Source: a virus | Length of the DNA stretch: 39,349 bases | IMG/VR virus record: IMGVR_UViG_3300023210_000087 | Location: 1 to 39,349 of that record | Strand: one strand, 5' to 3' | Shown here: positions 18,757 to 28,632 of the stretch, one piece after another | Layout: every line of letters begins with the position of its first letter | Position numbering within the stretch: position 1 is the stretch's first letter | Program-made: the position numbers and the translations under genes | The notes under the pieces: model-generated | What the model saw: only the letters and a program-made list of their open reading frames with translations | Told to the model about the DNA's origin: nothing | Databases searched by the model: none

Positions 18757-21147
18757 ATGAAACTAACTAAAATAAATCCCATAGATTCTCCGCAATATTT
18801 CTTCATGCCACGGGTAGATGGTGAAGATACCATTTATGATTTAATTGCAGAAGACACCAGTGCTGTGAATACAGATTGCCTGAAAAGTTTAAAGAAAAAA
18901 GTATTTGATGGCGTGGCAGAGTTTAAAATGTTCGATGAACACATTGAGATTCTATGGAATGATATTTTAGTTGCCAGGGCAGAACTTGTTGCAGAAGTTT
19001 ATGCTGGAGGTTCATGGCATTCTCAAGCATTTAATTTTGAGACAGCAAACATTACAAAAATAGGTGATGGTACTTTCAGAGCAGTTTGGATTACTGATAT
19101 CCCAGCACTAAGTATTACAGATGCAGTCTTTGCTCTCGAGTGGGAGTTTGCTCATGGGCTTTCAAATAAACAGACATTTTATGTAGATATCCCCGGAAAA
19201 TTAGTTAGAATTAAATGGCGAACAGAAGTCCTTGAAAATGCTCTTGCAGTTAATCGGGATGATGAAAAAGGTCTATCTTATTCTGTTGAAGATTATACAG
19301 GAGATGTAGATCATACAACTCCAGATCATCCTACAACTGGCTGGGCATATCATATCTGGACATTTGAACCTGATGGATACACTTGTGATGTAGCAGATAG
19401 TAGGACACCCTTGGAGAGATATACTGATAGTGCAGGGTTGATGGTTGATCCGTATTTGATTATTGATGAAAATGGTAATGATTATTTTATTGACGGGGAT
19501 GGATATTCAATTAACATTAGAAAAGCGACATATGATGGGGTTTGGTTAAATCCTTATGGGCACAGGTCTTCAGGGAGTAATTGGGCGGATGTTAAAATAG
19601 GATGGATGAGAGTAAGTTCAACATCTTATGAGTTATTAAAAGACCCCAATAGATCGTATTCTGTCCTCGAAGACACTCCCAATAGAATAAAAATCCAAAT
19701 TGTAGGGACTCCCGTTGATCTCTCTGATGTTGAATTGACAAATTCAGGGGAAATTACAGTCACACTAATATTTTATCCAGATCGATTTTTTATTGATTTT
19801 TCTTGGATTTTAACTGGCACAATAGTTTTAGATTCAACTCCATATTCTACTATTATTGGGTTAGATGTTGCGGCAACAACTACAGGCGAATTGTCTTATT
19901 ATGAGAACTCTGGTAGTGAAACAGCATCAAGTAGTGGTACTTATGGCAGCGCAGATTACTTAATGTATACATCTGACCAATATAATGGTCAAATAATTAA
20001 GTTAGATGATGATTCTCCGGCAACGACAACTCAACGAATTAAAGGAAACGGGGAAATTTTTCTTCAATGGGAAGGATCAATTACCGCTGGGACATATGAA
20101 ATGTCGGGAGTCTTAATTATTGACTCCGCATCCCGAGAGGGATCAGCAAAACTGTATGCTGAGGCTGACAGACTCGAACAAGGCATCCAATACACAAATC
20201 CATCAGAACTAACCTTCAACACAGGATCAGCCGTAACATCAGGCACAGGGCATACAAGCATCGGAACTGACGGGTTTGCAAGTGACGGAGCATATCATAT
20301 TCAAGGAGGCAGTGGCACAGAAGATGAGATGTCAATTGCCCTTGGACAGATTGAGCATAAAACAAATGTTGTGCTGCATGATTTTCCGTTACAAACAGGC
20401 GACCCAGCAGATCCTGATCCTGTTGTTATAGGAGATGTAGATGATTACGGAGCATACTTCACCGGCAATGGTTCTGTTGATACTGCTTTGGCGCATGAGG
20501 ATATTTTGTTTTATTGGGATGGATCTGATTGTACGGCGAGCAATATTTCTATAGGGGCTATACAAGGAACAAAAGGCGGTTCTGGAGGAACCTTTACTGC
20601 ATCTGGTGGTATGGGCAATAACGATGATTATTTTGATGCAGAAGGAACAGCGGAACTCCATCTGACATTAACAGAAGATACACACATTGATTATAGTCAA
20701 GGAACCATATCTTTCTGGTTTAATATACAGACCATAAGCGATACCGACGCTTTATTTGGGATTGGTGATGCAACAGATTATATTCAAGCCGCAATGGATG
20801 CCTCTGGAAATATTGATGTAACTTACAGGAGCCAGGGAACGTCTGAAATAATCACTGGTGCTATCGCTTGTGCTGTTGATGATTGGTATTTTTTAGAAAT
20901 ACATTGGGATGATACTGGTTCTGTTTCATCATATATAGATGGAGTTGAAAATGGAACAGCTCAAACAATAGCAAATACTTTTGTGGGTAATGCATCAGAT
21001 GTTTTATATTTAGGGGCTGATTATGCTGGAAGTAATTTAGCGGATATTTATATTGACGAATTTTACATAACCAACAACCCCAACACCCCACAAATACCAT
21101 GCGCAAACGGAGTTCCCCTTTTATGCCCAGTTAGACGAGATGATTGA
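18757..21147 (+). CDS. large virion adhesin with LamG-like domain
   Basis: A 796-residue beta-rich protein starting one base after the previous stop. Residues about 640-790 form a concanavalin/LamG-type jelly roll (GTISFWFNIQ, DDWYFLEIHWDDTGSVSSYI, LYLGADYAGSNLADIYIDEF), often a sugar-binding module. The central part is rich in Thr/Ser/Gly. Likely a tail-fibre or receptor-binding component acting at the host surface. The first 200 residues might anchor it to the virion. Paralogous fibre genes follow. No signal peptide. Confidence 0.65.
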   Translation: MKLTKINPIDSPQYFFMPRVDGEDTIYDLIAEDTSAVNTDCLKSLKKKVFDGVAEFKMFDEHIEILWNDILVARAELVAEVYAGGSWHSQAFNFETANITKIGDGTFRAVWITDIPALSITDAVFALEWEFAHGLSNKQTFYVDIPGKLVRIKWRTEVLENALAVNRDDEKGLSYSVEDYTGDVDHTTPDHPTTGWAYHIWTFEPDGYTCDVADSRTPLERYTDSAGLMVDPYLIIDENGNDYFIDGDGYSINIRKATYDGVWLNPYGHRSSGSNWADVKIGWMRVSSTSYELLKDPNRSYSVLEDTPNRIKIQIVGTPVDLSDVELTNSGEITVTLIFYPDRFFIDFSWILTGTIVLDSTPYSTIIGLDVAATTTGELSYYENSGSETASSSGTYGSADYLMYTSDQYNGQIIKLDDDSPATTTQRIKGNGEIFLQWEGSITAGTYEMSGVLIIDSASREGSAKLYAEADRLEQGIQYTNPSELTFNTGSAVTSGTGHTSIGTDGFASDGAYHIQGGSGTEDEMSIALGQIEHKTNVVLHDFPLQTGDPADPDPVVIGDVDDYGAYFTGNGSVDTALAHEDILFYWDGSDCTASNISIGAIQGTKGGSGGTFTASGGMGNNDDYFDAEGTAELHLTLTEDTHIDYSQGTISFWFNIQTISDTDALFGIGDATDYIQAAMDASGNIDVTYRSQGTSEIITGAIACAVDDWYFLEIHWDDTGSVSSYIDGVENGTAQTIANTFVGNASDVLYLGADYAGSNLADIYIDEFYITNNPNTPQIPCANGVPLLCPVRRDD

Positions 21148-21211
21148 CAAATGGTTGATATTATGATACATATAACTAACGATAATAACATATTTATAAG
21201 GAGGCATTGTT

Positions 21212-21970
21212 GTGGGGAATTGTAAAGTAAGTTGGTGTGATTCAAAAAGTTATTGTAAGGGGTTTTGTAATAGGCATTATTTACAAATGCAAAGAACGGG
21301 AAAGACATATAAAACTTGGACAGATGGTGTTGTAACAAATAGAAAATGTTCTGTAAAAGGATGTGATGGAAAATATGAAGCTTTGGGTTATTGTACAAAA
21401 CATTACCGACAATTTTATAATCACGGTAAAATATTTGATAGGACTATTTATGACAAAAATGAGTATAGGTTTAGTGATAAAAATTGTAAAATAGTTTTGA
21501 GAGATAAACACGGTAGAGAAGTAGCAGAAGCTATTATTGATAATGAAGATTATGAAAAAGTAAAAGATCATAAATGGCATTTAACTACTCGTGGTTATGT
21601 AGAATGCAATAACAGAAAACAAAGAATAAAACTTTGTAATTTGGTGTTTGGTAGTGTCATTCCACGTGGGTATGAAATTGATCACAAAAAACATAATTTA
21701 TTAGATAATCGCAAACATAAATTGAGATTAAGTACTCATAAACAAAACAGTCAAAATAGAAAATTATCTAAAGCTAATACAACAGGAATGGTCGGTGTTT
21801 CTTTTAATAAAAAAAGAAATAAGTATCTTGCTCAATTGAAAACAAATGGGGTAAAGGTGTTATTTAAACGATTCAAAAATAAAGTTGATGCCATGAAAGA
21901 AAGAGACAGAGTAGCATTAAAATATTATGGCAAATTTGCATACACTAATAAAATGATGGGACTTTACTAA
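21212..21970 (+). CDS. HNH-AP2 homing endonuclease with two zinc knuckles
   Basis: GTG start after TAAGGAGGCATTGTT. Domains in order: two similar Cys/His modules (CKVSWCDSKSYCKGFCNRHY and CSVKGCDGKYEALGYCTKHY), an HNH core (GYEIDHKKHNLLDNRKHKLR), and a C-terminal AP2 DNA-binding domain (TTGMVGVSFNKKRNKYLAQL ... AMKERDRVALKYYG). 252 residues, complete. Free-standing homing endonuclease inserted between two virion genes; its stop is one base before the next ATG. Confidence 0.9.
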   Translation: MGNCKVSWCDSKSYCKGFCNRHYLQMQRTGKTYKTWTDGVVTNRKCSVKGCDGKYEALGYCTKHYRQFYNHGKIFDRTIYDKNEYRFSDKNCKIVLRDKHGREVAEAIIDNEDYEKVKDHKWHLTTRGYVECNNRKQRIKLCNLVFGSVIPRGYEIDHKKHNLLDNRKHKLRLSTHKQNSQNRKLSKANTTGMVGVSFNKKRNKYLAQLKTNGVKVLFKRFKNKVDAMKERDRVALKYYGKFAYTNKMMGLY

Positions 21971-21971
21971 A

Positions 21972-22334
21972 ATGGCCCAGAAACAACATGGCGCTTTAAG
22001 TCAATTTGTTTGGAATGGGTCTGAGTGGGTATATACCTATACAGATGATACAGCCCTTGCTGACGGTGCAATTCTTAGTTTTGGGGTTGATCCGGATGCA
22101 GAGGGTGGAGCTGCAACAATTGATCAAGAAGGGTTCCGATGGAGAAATGATAATGGTTCTGAATCCACGGCTACCTGGGCGGCTGCTCAAGATGTCGATG
22201 TTACTAAGGGAAAAGAAACAACTATAAGATTAAGAGTTCTTCTGGACGTAACTGGCATAGTCACATCAGAACAATTTCAGTTAGAATTTAAAAAGAATGG
22301 TGATGCTGATTCTGAATATGAGGCGGTGAGCTAA
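21972..22334 (+). CDS. probable virion protein, 120 aa
   Basis: Beta-rich product (MAQKQHGALSQFVWNGSEWV) with RFRWRNDNGSESTATWAAAQ-type text (EGFRWRNDNGSESTATWAAA) and a final strand LQLEFKK-like segment (TSEQFQLEFKKNGDADSEYE), a pattern seen in phage appendage proteins. Its stop and the next start overlap as TAATG. No family is named with confidence. Part of the fibre block. Confidence 0.55.
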   Translation: MAQKQHGALSQFVWNGSEWVYTYTDDTALADGAILSFGVDPDAEGGAATIDQEGFRWRNDNGSESTATWAAAQDVDVTKGKETTIRLRVLLDVTGIVTSEQFQLEFKKNGDADSEYEAVS

Positions 22335-23707
22335 TGGCTTTAGTAATTGAATCAGGAGATTGCACACAAAGCGAAAGCAATGTCACATCAACCACTATCG
22401 GATTAACGATGCCATCATATGCTGATGGTGACTTAGTTATTTTAAATATTGCATTTTGGCAGGATGGTGGAGATACGCAAGAATTGACTTGGCCTGCTGG
22501 CCCCAATTCAGAAAGCATAACAAGTATTACTACAGGATATGGCGGTGAAGGAGCGGGCGCAGTAGATACTGTCCTCGCCGGGCTGGGTTATTTTATCGGT
22601 GACGGAGCTTATGCTGGCGGCACTTTTAATGTAACAACCGACACAAACACGAGGTGGAATGTTTGTGTTATTGTTGTGCCAGAAGGAGAGTTTGATTCTG
22701 CAACACCGATAAGTTCTGCTAATGATTCACAATTTACGATTACAGATAATACTACTCCTGATTTTGGTGCGTTTTCAGCAAGCTCAACAGATGGAGGAGG
22801 CAAATTAATAGCTCTTGTTACGGTAGATCAAGATTCAATTTCGGGTACTCCTACAGGTTGGACAGATTTAATAAATGATGATGCCGGCAGGGCAAGTATC
22901 GTAGTGTCAGGCAGAGATGCTGCTGTAACAGATAGTGAATCTATTACCGCCTCTGGTGGCTGGACTATTGCTACCGATGCATGGGCTGTTTGGGCTTATA
23001 TTGTAAGAGATTTTGTAGATCCATCAATTACAGATGCAGGAACAGATGAGGAATTTAAAGATAAAGACACTGGAATAGTTTTAACCGGTGTAGGATTTGG
23101 TGCAAGTCAAGGATCAGCGACAGTTGAATTAGGTGATAATGCAACATATGCTACAGCTAATAAAGTATCTCAAACTATTACAACCTGGGGTGGAGACACA
23201 TCAATAACTATCACCGTGGATTTAGGGTCTCAGTCTCCAGGGACAAAATATTTATTTGTAACAACTGATAATTCGGATACAAGTGATGGTCTTGAAGTAA
23301 TTGTTCATAGAGCGACAGCTTTTGAGTTATCTGCATCGTCTAACATTACAGCTTCTGGAGAAGTAACTACAGCACAATTAACAGCTCCGGCTACAAAAAC
23401 TACTGGTGATTTTTCTGCTGGGCGTATTCAGGATGATGAAAATCCTGCGGATGCTGTTACTATTGGGACAGATGAATATACAGAATTTGAGTGGTCAATT
23501 GAAGCAACTACCAATGCAGCAGAGGCTACTTATGATTTTCGAGTGACTTTGGATGGTGTTGCAATTGATACATATACTGTGACTCCACAGATGACCGTTT
23601 CGGAAGAAACAACAGATATTTTTATAAAAAATTTAACAAATGAACTTTCAAAAGAAGTGGGACCAATAACTGCTGTTAAATTAGGTGGGGTTTTAATAGG
23701 AGGATAG
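22334..23707 (+). CDS. virion adhesin with IPT/TIG-like domain
   Basis: 457 residues, Thr/Ser/Gly/Asp rich and almost Lys-free, typical of extracellular virion proteins. Residues 1-230 look like one or two jelly-roll domains (MALVIESGDCTQSESNVTST). Residues about 230-325 resemble an IPT/TIG immunoglobulin-like fold (GIVLTGVGFGASQGSATVEL, GTKYLFVTTDNSDTSDGLEV). The C-terminus ends with a glycine-rich cap. Probably part of the receptor-recognition apparatus. Confidence 0.6.
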   Translation: MALVIESGDCTQSESNVTSTTIGLTMPSYADGDLVILNIAFWQDGGDTQELTWPAGPNSESITSITTGYGGEGAGAVDTVLAGLGYFIGDGAYAGGTFNVTTDTNTRWNVCVIVVPEGEFDSATPISSANDSQFTITDNTTPDFGAFSASSTDGGGKLIALVTVDQDSISGTPTGWTDLINDDAGRASIVVSGRDAAVTDSESITASGGWTIATDAWAVWAYIVRDFVDPSITDAGTDEEFKDKDTGIVLTGVGFGASQGSATVELGDNATYATANKVSQTITTWGGDTSITITVDLGSQSPGTKYLFVTTDNSDTSDGLEVIVHRATAFELSASSNITASGEVTTAQLTAPATKTTGDFSAGRIQDDENPADAVTIGTDEYTEFEWSIEATTNAAEATYDFRVTLDGVAIDTYTVTPQMTVSEETTDIFIKNLTNELSKEVGPITAVKLGGVLIGG

Positions 23708-23708
23708 A

Positions 23709-26700
23709 ATGAGAATTCCGAGTGGAGTAACAGATCAGTATTGCTATTTCGTAGCCGTTGATATAACAGATTTAAAAACAAGAGAAACTGGATTGTCAAG
23801 TTTTACTGTTTACAGGTCAAGAGATGGTGCAGCAGCAGCAGCAATGACAACTCCTACGGTGAACGAAACAGATGCAACCAATATGCCGGGAGTCTACGAA
23901 TTATTATTGGATGAAGATACCACTATTGCTGCTGGAAATGATTCGGAAGAATTAGCCCTGCATATAACACACGCATCTATGTCTCCTGTTACAAGAGTTA
24001 TCGAATTATATCGACCCAAAATAACAGCAGGGTATACATTGGGAGTTGGGTCTGACGGAGATCTTCTTGAAGTTAATACCCTTACTGGACATACGGCACA
24101 AACAGCCGATAACCCAACAGCTACCGCAATTGTTAATGAGTGGGAAACTCAATCTCAGACAGATCCTACTGGATTTCATGTCAATGTAAAAGAAGTCAAC
24201 GGAACAGCACAGACAGCAAATGATAATGGTGCTGATATAAATGCTATCTTAACAGACACCGACAATCTTCAATCCAATCAAGGTAACTGGGCGACTGTCA
24301 CAGGTTATGCAACGGAAGCGAAACAAGATATAATTGACACAAATATTGATCAAATAGAAACAGCTGTAATTACAAATGCCACTGGAACCGACATCGCTGC
24401 TGATATAATAGCACTCAAGGCCGAAACAGTTACAATCTTAGCAGATACCGCTGATCTCCAAACAAGTCAAGGAGACTGGGCAACTGCTACGGGATTTGCT
24501 ACAGAAACCAAACAAGACATAATTGATACGAACATCGATCAATTAGAAACTGCTATCATAACAAATGCAGCGGGCACTGATATAGCCGCTGATATCATAG
24601 CAGTCAAAGCTGAAACAGCAAATATATTAACAGATACTGGAACAACTTTAGATGGTAAAATCGATACAATTGATGGAATTGTCGATACAATCCTCATCGA
24701 TACTGCTGATCTACAGACAAGTCAAGGTGACTGGGCAACTGCCACTGGATTTGCTACTCCGACAAACATAACAGCAGGTACTATCGCCAGTATTACAAAC
24801 CAGGTGACAGCAGACGTTACAGCAATTTCTGGTGATACAACGGCAGCCGACAACCTTGAAGCTCAATATGATACAACCGGTCTGGCCGGAGAAACATTCC
24901 CTGCTACTCAATCTCAAATAAGCAACATCGCCAGCGGCACAGCAGCTACGAATCAAACTGCTAATTCTTTTACAAAAGCTGGTACAGAAACAGAGACACT
25001 TACTTATTTGGCAACACTTGCTCATGACGGGACTGTACATGTTGTTGAGCCAGGTGGCGGAACAACGGATTTTTATTACGAATTTGATATCGGTGCAAAT
25101 GGATCTCCAGTAAGTATTTCATGGCATGGATATGCAGCGGGTCAGGGTGACAGTTATGAAATCTATGCATGGAATTGGACAGGAACTCCAGCTTGGGAAC
25201 AGATTGGAACTAAAGCTGGTGTAAATGGCACAACTATTGTAGCTGAAACTTATGACTTATCAATTGCTCATGTTGGAACAGGAGCTAATGCTGGACTTGT
25301 TAGGTATAGAGTCTATTCAACCGGTGCAACAACTGGGACAGCTTATGGTACGGATAGGATTCTCTGTTCTTTTGCCACAGTTTATCAATCAGTAGGATAT
25401 GCTGATGGATCTATATGGGTTGATACTGTAAATGGTGTAGCTGGAACAACAGATTATATAAATGGAACAGCCGATAATCCAGTTTTAACATGGGCAAACG
25501 CACTAACACTCTCCACAAGTCTTGGTATTAAGAGATTTCATATTCTTAATGGTTCTATAATTCAACTTTCTGCTACTTCTGATAATTATACTTTTCTGGG
25601 GAATGAATGGACACTTGATCTTAATGGACAATCCATTCATGATATGTTTGTAGAATATGCAAATATATATGGTACTTCAACAGGAACGAATTATCGATTT
25701 ATGATGTGTAAAATAGCTTTATCATCTGCTGTTAGTCTACAAGCTGGTGGTATGAGAGCTTGTGCAATAGGTGATTCTGGGGTTACTTTATCAGCGGGGA
25801 CTTTTTTATGGGATGCTTGTTTCTCAGGTGTTGCCGGGACAGGAACACCATATATTGATTTTAATACTGCCGGTGACACAAATATGAACATGAGACATTA
25901 TTCAGGTGGTATTGAAATAAGAAATCTGGGCACAACCGGTGCAGATAATATGAGTCTTGAAGGAAATGGTCAATATGTTCTTAATGCAAATTGTGCTGGA
26001 GGAACTTTCGCCGTAAGAGGAGCATTTCAAAAAACAGATAATTCAGGCAGTGTTATTATTTCTGATGAAGCAAATCTATTTTCTGGGGTTATAGATGCTG
26101 GACGGGCACAAACTGGCACAAGTAACACCATTACATTAGCTTCTACCGCAAGTGCTTCTAATGGGGCATATGATCCATCACAAATTGCTATTACTGGTGG
26201 AACTGGAGATGGACAATGTAGGTTGATTCTTGAATATAATGGTACGACTAAAATTGCTGTTGTGGATCGTGATTGGAAAGTAAATCCTGATTCAACTTCT
26301 GATTATAAAATTACAATTAATCCTGGGAGAGAACACGTTAATGAGGGACTTGCCCAGGCCGGGGCTGCTGGAACAATAACTTTAAATGCTTTAGCAAGCT
26401 CAAATGATAATTCTTATAATAATCAAATCTGTTTTATACGATCAGGTACGGGTGAGGATCAAGTAAGATTAATAACTGATTATAACGGTACGACTAAGGT
26501 AGCGACGGTCAACGAAAATTGGGCAGTTAACCCAGATGCAACGAGTGGATATGTAATGCTTCCAAGTATTTTAATAAATCCAGTGGATATAGCCTCAATT
26601 TTATCAGATACAGATGAGTTACAAACAAGCCAAGGAGATTGGGCAACTGCTACAGGTTTTGCAACACCGACTAATATTACTGCCGGGACAATTACTACTA

Positions 26701-27005
26701 CGACAAACTTAACAAATGCACCAACAAATGGTGATTTAACAGCTACAATGAAAACGAGTGTGAATACGGAAGTTTCAGATGTATTAAAAACGGATACTGT
26801 AGCAGAAATGTCACAGGGTGCTCCTCCTGTAGCTCCAACAATGGAAGAGATGATTAATTATATTTATCGGAAGTTAAGAAATAAAGAAGAAACAATAGCA
26901 AATGAAACTGCAACGTATGATGATGCTGGTACTACAAAATTGTTCAAATCAACATTATCTGATAATGGAACAACATTTACAAAGAGTGAGGCTATCTCGG
27001 GTTAA
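23709..27005 (+). CDS. long tail fibre protein with coiled-coil repeats
   Basis: 1098 residues. The N-terminus (MRIPSGVTDQYCYFVAVDIT) resembles virion-attachment domains of phage fibres. Residues about 150-400 are repetitive, with modules such as ETKQDIIDTNIDQLETAIIT, IAADIIAVKAETANILTDT and DLQTSQGDWATATGFAT, expected to form a trimeric coiled-coil shaft. The middle (about 450-900) is beta-rich and probably the adhesin body. The shaft module returns near residue 960. The gene starts one base after the preceding stop. Fibre role is well supported by repeats and context; receptor unknown. Confidence 0.75.
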   Translation: MRIPSGVTDQYCYFVAVDITDLKTRETGLSSFTVYRSRDGAAAAAMTTPTVNETDATNMPGVYELLLDEDTTIAAGNDSEELALHITHASMSPVTRVIELYRPKITAGYTLGVGSDGDLLEVNTLTGHTAQTADNPTATAIVNEWETQSQTDPTGFHVNVKEVNGTAQTANDNGADINAILTDTDNLQSNQGNWATVTGYATEAKQDIIDTNIDQIETAVITNATGTDIAADIIALKAETVTILADTADLQTSQGDWATATGFATETKQDIIDTNIDQLETAIITNAAGTDIAADIIAVKAETANILTDTGTTLDGKIDTIDGIVDTILIDTADLQTSQGDWATATGFATPTNITAGTIASITNQVTADVTAISGDTTAADNLEAQYDTTGLAGETFPATQSQISNIASGTAATNQTANSFTKAGTETETLTYLATLAHDGTVHVVEPGGGTTDFYYEFDIGANGSPVSISWHGYAAGQGDSYEIYAWNWTGTPAWEQIGTKAGVNGTTIVAETYDLSIAHVGTGANAGLVRYRVYSTGATTGTAYGTDRILCSFATVYQSVGYADGSIWVDTVNGVAGTTDYINGTADNPVLTWANALTLSTSLGIKRFHILNGSIIQLSATSDNYTFLGNEWTLDLNGQSIHDMFVEYANIYGTSTGTNYRFMMCKIALSSAVSLQAGGMRACAIGDSGVTLSAGTFLWDACFSGVAGTGTPYIDFNTAGDTNMNMRHYSGGIEIRNLGTTGADNMSLEGNGQYVLNANCAGGTFAVRGAFQKTDNSGSVIISDEANLFSGVIDAGRAQTGTSNTITLASTASASNGAYDPSQIAITGGTGDGQCRLILEYNGTTKIAVVDRDWKVNPDSTSDYKITINPGREHVNEGLAQAGAAGTITLNALASSNDNSYNNQICFIRSGTGEDQVRLITDYNGTTKVATVNENWAVNPDATSGYVMLPSILINPVDIASILSDTDELQTSQGDWATATGFATPTNITAGTITTTTNLTNAPTNGDLTATMKTSVNTEVSDVLKTDTVAEMSQGAPPVAPTMEEMINYIYRKLRNKEETIANETATYDDAGTTKLFKSTLSDNGTTFTKSEAISG
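24254..26672 (+). repeat. fibre shaft modules repeated at DNA level
   Basis: A module encoding DTxxLQxxQGxWATxTGxAT occurs at about 24254-24322, 24450-24502, 24701-24760 and 26608-26672. Copies two to four are close at the DNA level and could recombine, changing shaft length. Confidence 0.65.
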
Positions 27006-27985
27006 TGAGTATTGATACTGAAAATAAAAGAAGATCTGTGACTGGAATAACTTCAGTTTTTACTATCTCTCCAGTACCTGATAATACTATCTCCATTAGT
27101 GATAGACGACATGCTACTCTTCTATATGCTAATATATTTAGTACACTTCTTGTAATATCAGATCTTTTACAAGTTCAGGATTTGGAGACATTAGATCCTG
27201 TACAGCAGAACATTCTTGCTATTGCTGCCCTATTACAGGCACAAAGCTTAGATAATGTAGACTTACAGGCAGGAATCATATTAGTTATTGCTGCTCTTCT
27301 ACAATCTCAAAGTTTAGAAACCTTAGATCTTGTGCAACAAAACACAGTTTCTATTGCAGATATTAATCAAGTTCAGAATCTTGAAGCTTTAGACCTTCTT
27401 CAACAGAGTTTATTAAATATTGCCAGTATTGATCAGGCTCAAAGTTTAGAAGCTTTGGTATTGGATATTGCGCTTTCCTTACAGATTGCGAGTATAAATC
27501 AGGCCCAAAGTTTAGAAGTTTTAGATCTGGTACAACAGAATATTCTTTCAATATTAAGCCTTTTACAAGCCCAAGAACTTGATAATGTTGGTCTTATTAT
27601 CGGTATTATTTTACAGATTAATAATCTTTTACAGGCACAAAGTATTGATGTAGCAGATCTAATCCAACAAAATACCTTAGTAATCAATAGCCTTCTTCAA
27701 GCCCAGAGTTTGGATAACATGTTACTAACTTTTGTTGCGATACTTCAAATTACTGATATATTACAGTCTCAAAGTATTGAGGGATTGGACTTAACACAAG
27801 CAAACTTACTACAAATTGCTGATATATTACAATCCCAAGAAATTGATAATATAACTTTTATAACAACAAAAGGTAAGGTCACGATAACTTTTACTCTAAA
27901 AACGTCAAGTATTAGTTATGAGTTGAAAGTTCCAAATATTAATCAAGAACTATCTATTCCAGATATTTCTTTTACTGTTGAATAG
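27005..27985 (+). CDS. 22-residue-repeat virion protein
   Basis: Residues 54-273 consist of ten consecutive 22-residue units with consensus LLQAQSLDNLDLVQQNILSI plus two residues, and a partial eleventh. The regular Leu/Ile spacing with Gln ladders suggests a solenoid or an extended coiled structure. The C-terminal 40 residues (KGKVTITFTLKTSSISYELK ...) are beta-strand rich, as in phage tail-tip or fibre proteins. The start overlaps the previous TAA (TAATG). No enzyme motif. Likely a structural shaft or chaperone-like fibre part. Confidence 0.65.
   Translation: MSIDTENKRRSVTGITSVFTISPVPDNTISISDRRHATLLYANIFSTLLVISDLLQVQDLETLDPVQQNILAIAALLQAQSLDNVDLQAGIILVIAALLQSQSLETLDLVQQNTVSIADINQVQNLEALDLLQQSLLNIASIDQAQSLEALVLDIALSLQIASINQAQSLEVLDLVQQNILSILSLLQAQELDNVGLIIGIILQINNLLQAQSIDVADLIQQNTLVINSLLQAQSLDNMLLTFVAILQITDILQSQSIEGLDLTQANLLQIADILQSQEIDNITFITTKGKVTITFTLKTSSISYELKVPNINQELSIPDISFTVE
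27164..27823 (+). repeat. ten tandem 66-bp coding repeats
   Basis: Ten in-frame 66-bp units encode the 22-residue repeats. Codons differ between units, so the repeat is old or kept diverse; the protein pattern is far better conserved than the DNA. Confidence 0.85.
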
Positions 27986-27995
27986 TGGGAATAAT

Positions 27996-28169
27996 ATGTC
28001 AAAAGATATTATATTAGATATTCAGAATGTAAAGCAGATAATGAATATAAAAAATGTGGGTGAGAAGTTAAAAAGTATGATTATTGATCAAAAAATAAAG
28101 GATACCGGTGATCAGATTGAAATTACTTTTATTCTTGACAAAAAAATAGGAGAACAAAACAATGAGTAA
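27996..28169 (+). CDS. hypothetical protein, 57 aa
   Basis: The frame opens at 27978; the ATG at 27996 (MSKDIILDIQNVKQIMNIKN) after AGTGGGAATA is preferred. The product is charged and helical with a final strand (GDQIEITFILDKKIGEQNNE). It overlaps the next gene by 8 bases. No family recognised; a small tail-assembly or fibre accessory role is possible from position. Confidence 0.5.
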   Translation: MSKDIILDIQNVKQIMNIKNVGEKLKSMIIDQKIKDTGDQIEITFILDKKIGEQNNE

Positions 28170-28536
28170 ATTTGTACCTGATGCAGTAATTGACTTGCTT
28201 TTAGCGGGAGTTGCAACTGCAACATTAATGAGCGCATGTGATGATGCCTCTACACCAACTGACGGTAATTTTACTGCGAGTACTCTTGCGAGTGTAGCGA
28301 TGGTCGCTGGGCATGGTAATAGTTATACTATTGGAGCTGGGGATGCTTCTGGGAGAAAGGTTGCGATGGATGAAAAAGCTGGTGTTTCAATAACAGCTAC
28401 TGGTGATGCACAACATATCGTTCTTTCACTTGCGGGAACAATTCTTGATGTCACAACTTGTACTACTCAAACATTGACAAGTGGTGGTACTGTAACTTTC
28501 CCGACATGGGATCATGAAGTGATCGACCCGACTTAA
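28162..28536 (+). CDS. probable virion protein, 124 aa
   Basis: ATG follows TAGGAGAACAAAACA. The product (MSKFVPDAVIDLLLAGVATA) has an N-terminal helix and then a Thr/Gly/Ala-rich beta domain (SYTIGAGDASGRKVAMDEKA, TLTSGGTVTFPTWDHEVIDP), a composition common to phage head or tail decoration proteins. I recall similar hypothetical proteins in virion gene clusters but cannot name the family. Confidence 0.55.
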   Translation: MSKFVPDAVIDLLLAGVATATLMSACDDASTPTDGNFTASTLASVAMVAGHGNSYTIGAGDASGRKVAMDEKAGVSITATGDAQHIVLSLAGTILDVTTCTTQTLTSGGTVTFPTWDHEVIDPT

Positions 28537-28571
28537 TGAAGAAATTTTATGGGATAGGGATTGCAACCCGA

Positions 28572-28594
28572 AAGGTAGGCTATTCAACTACCTT
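28572..28594. other. hairpin upstream of HNH gene
   Basis: AAGGTAG (28572-28578) and CTACCTT (28588-28594) form a 7-bp stem with a 9-nt loop in the short gap before the HNH gene. No T-run follows. It may mark the boundary of the endonuclease insertion. Confidence 0.4.
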
Positions 28595-28632
28595 CCCATA
28601 TATTATATTGGATGAATATAAGGAATTATATT

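Noticed and set aside
27164-27823. CRISPR array
   Set aside because: The 66-bp periodicity is inside an open frame and the units are diverged coding repeats without spacers.
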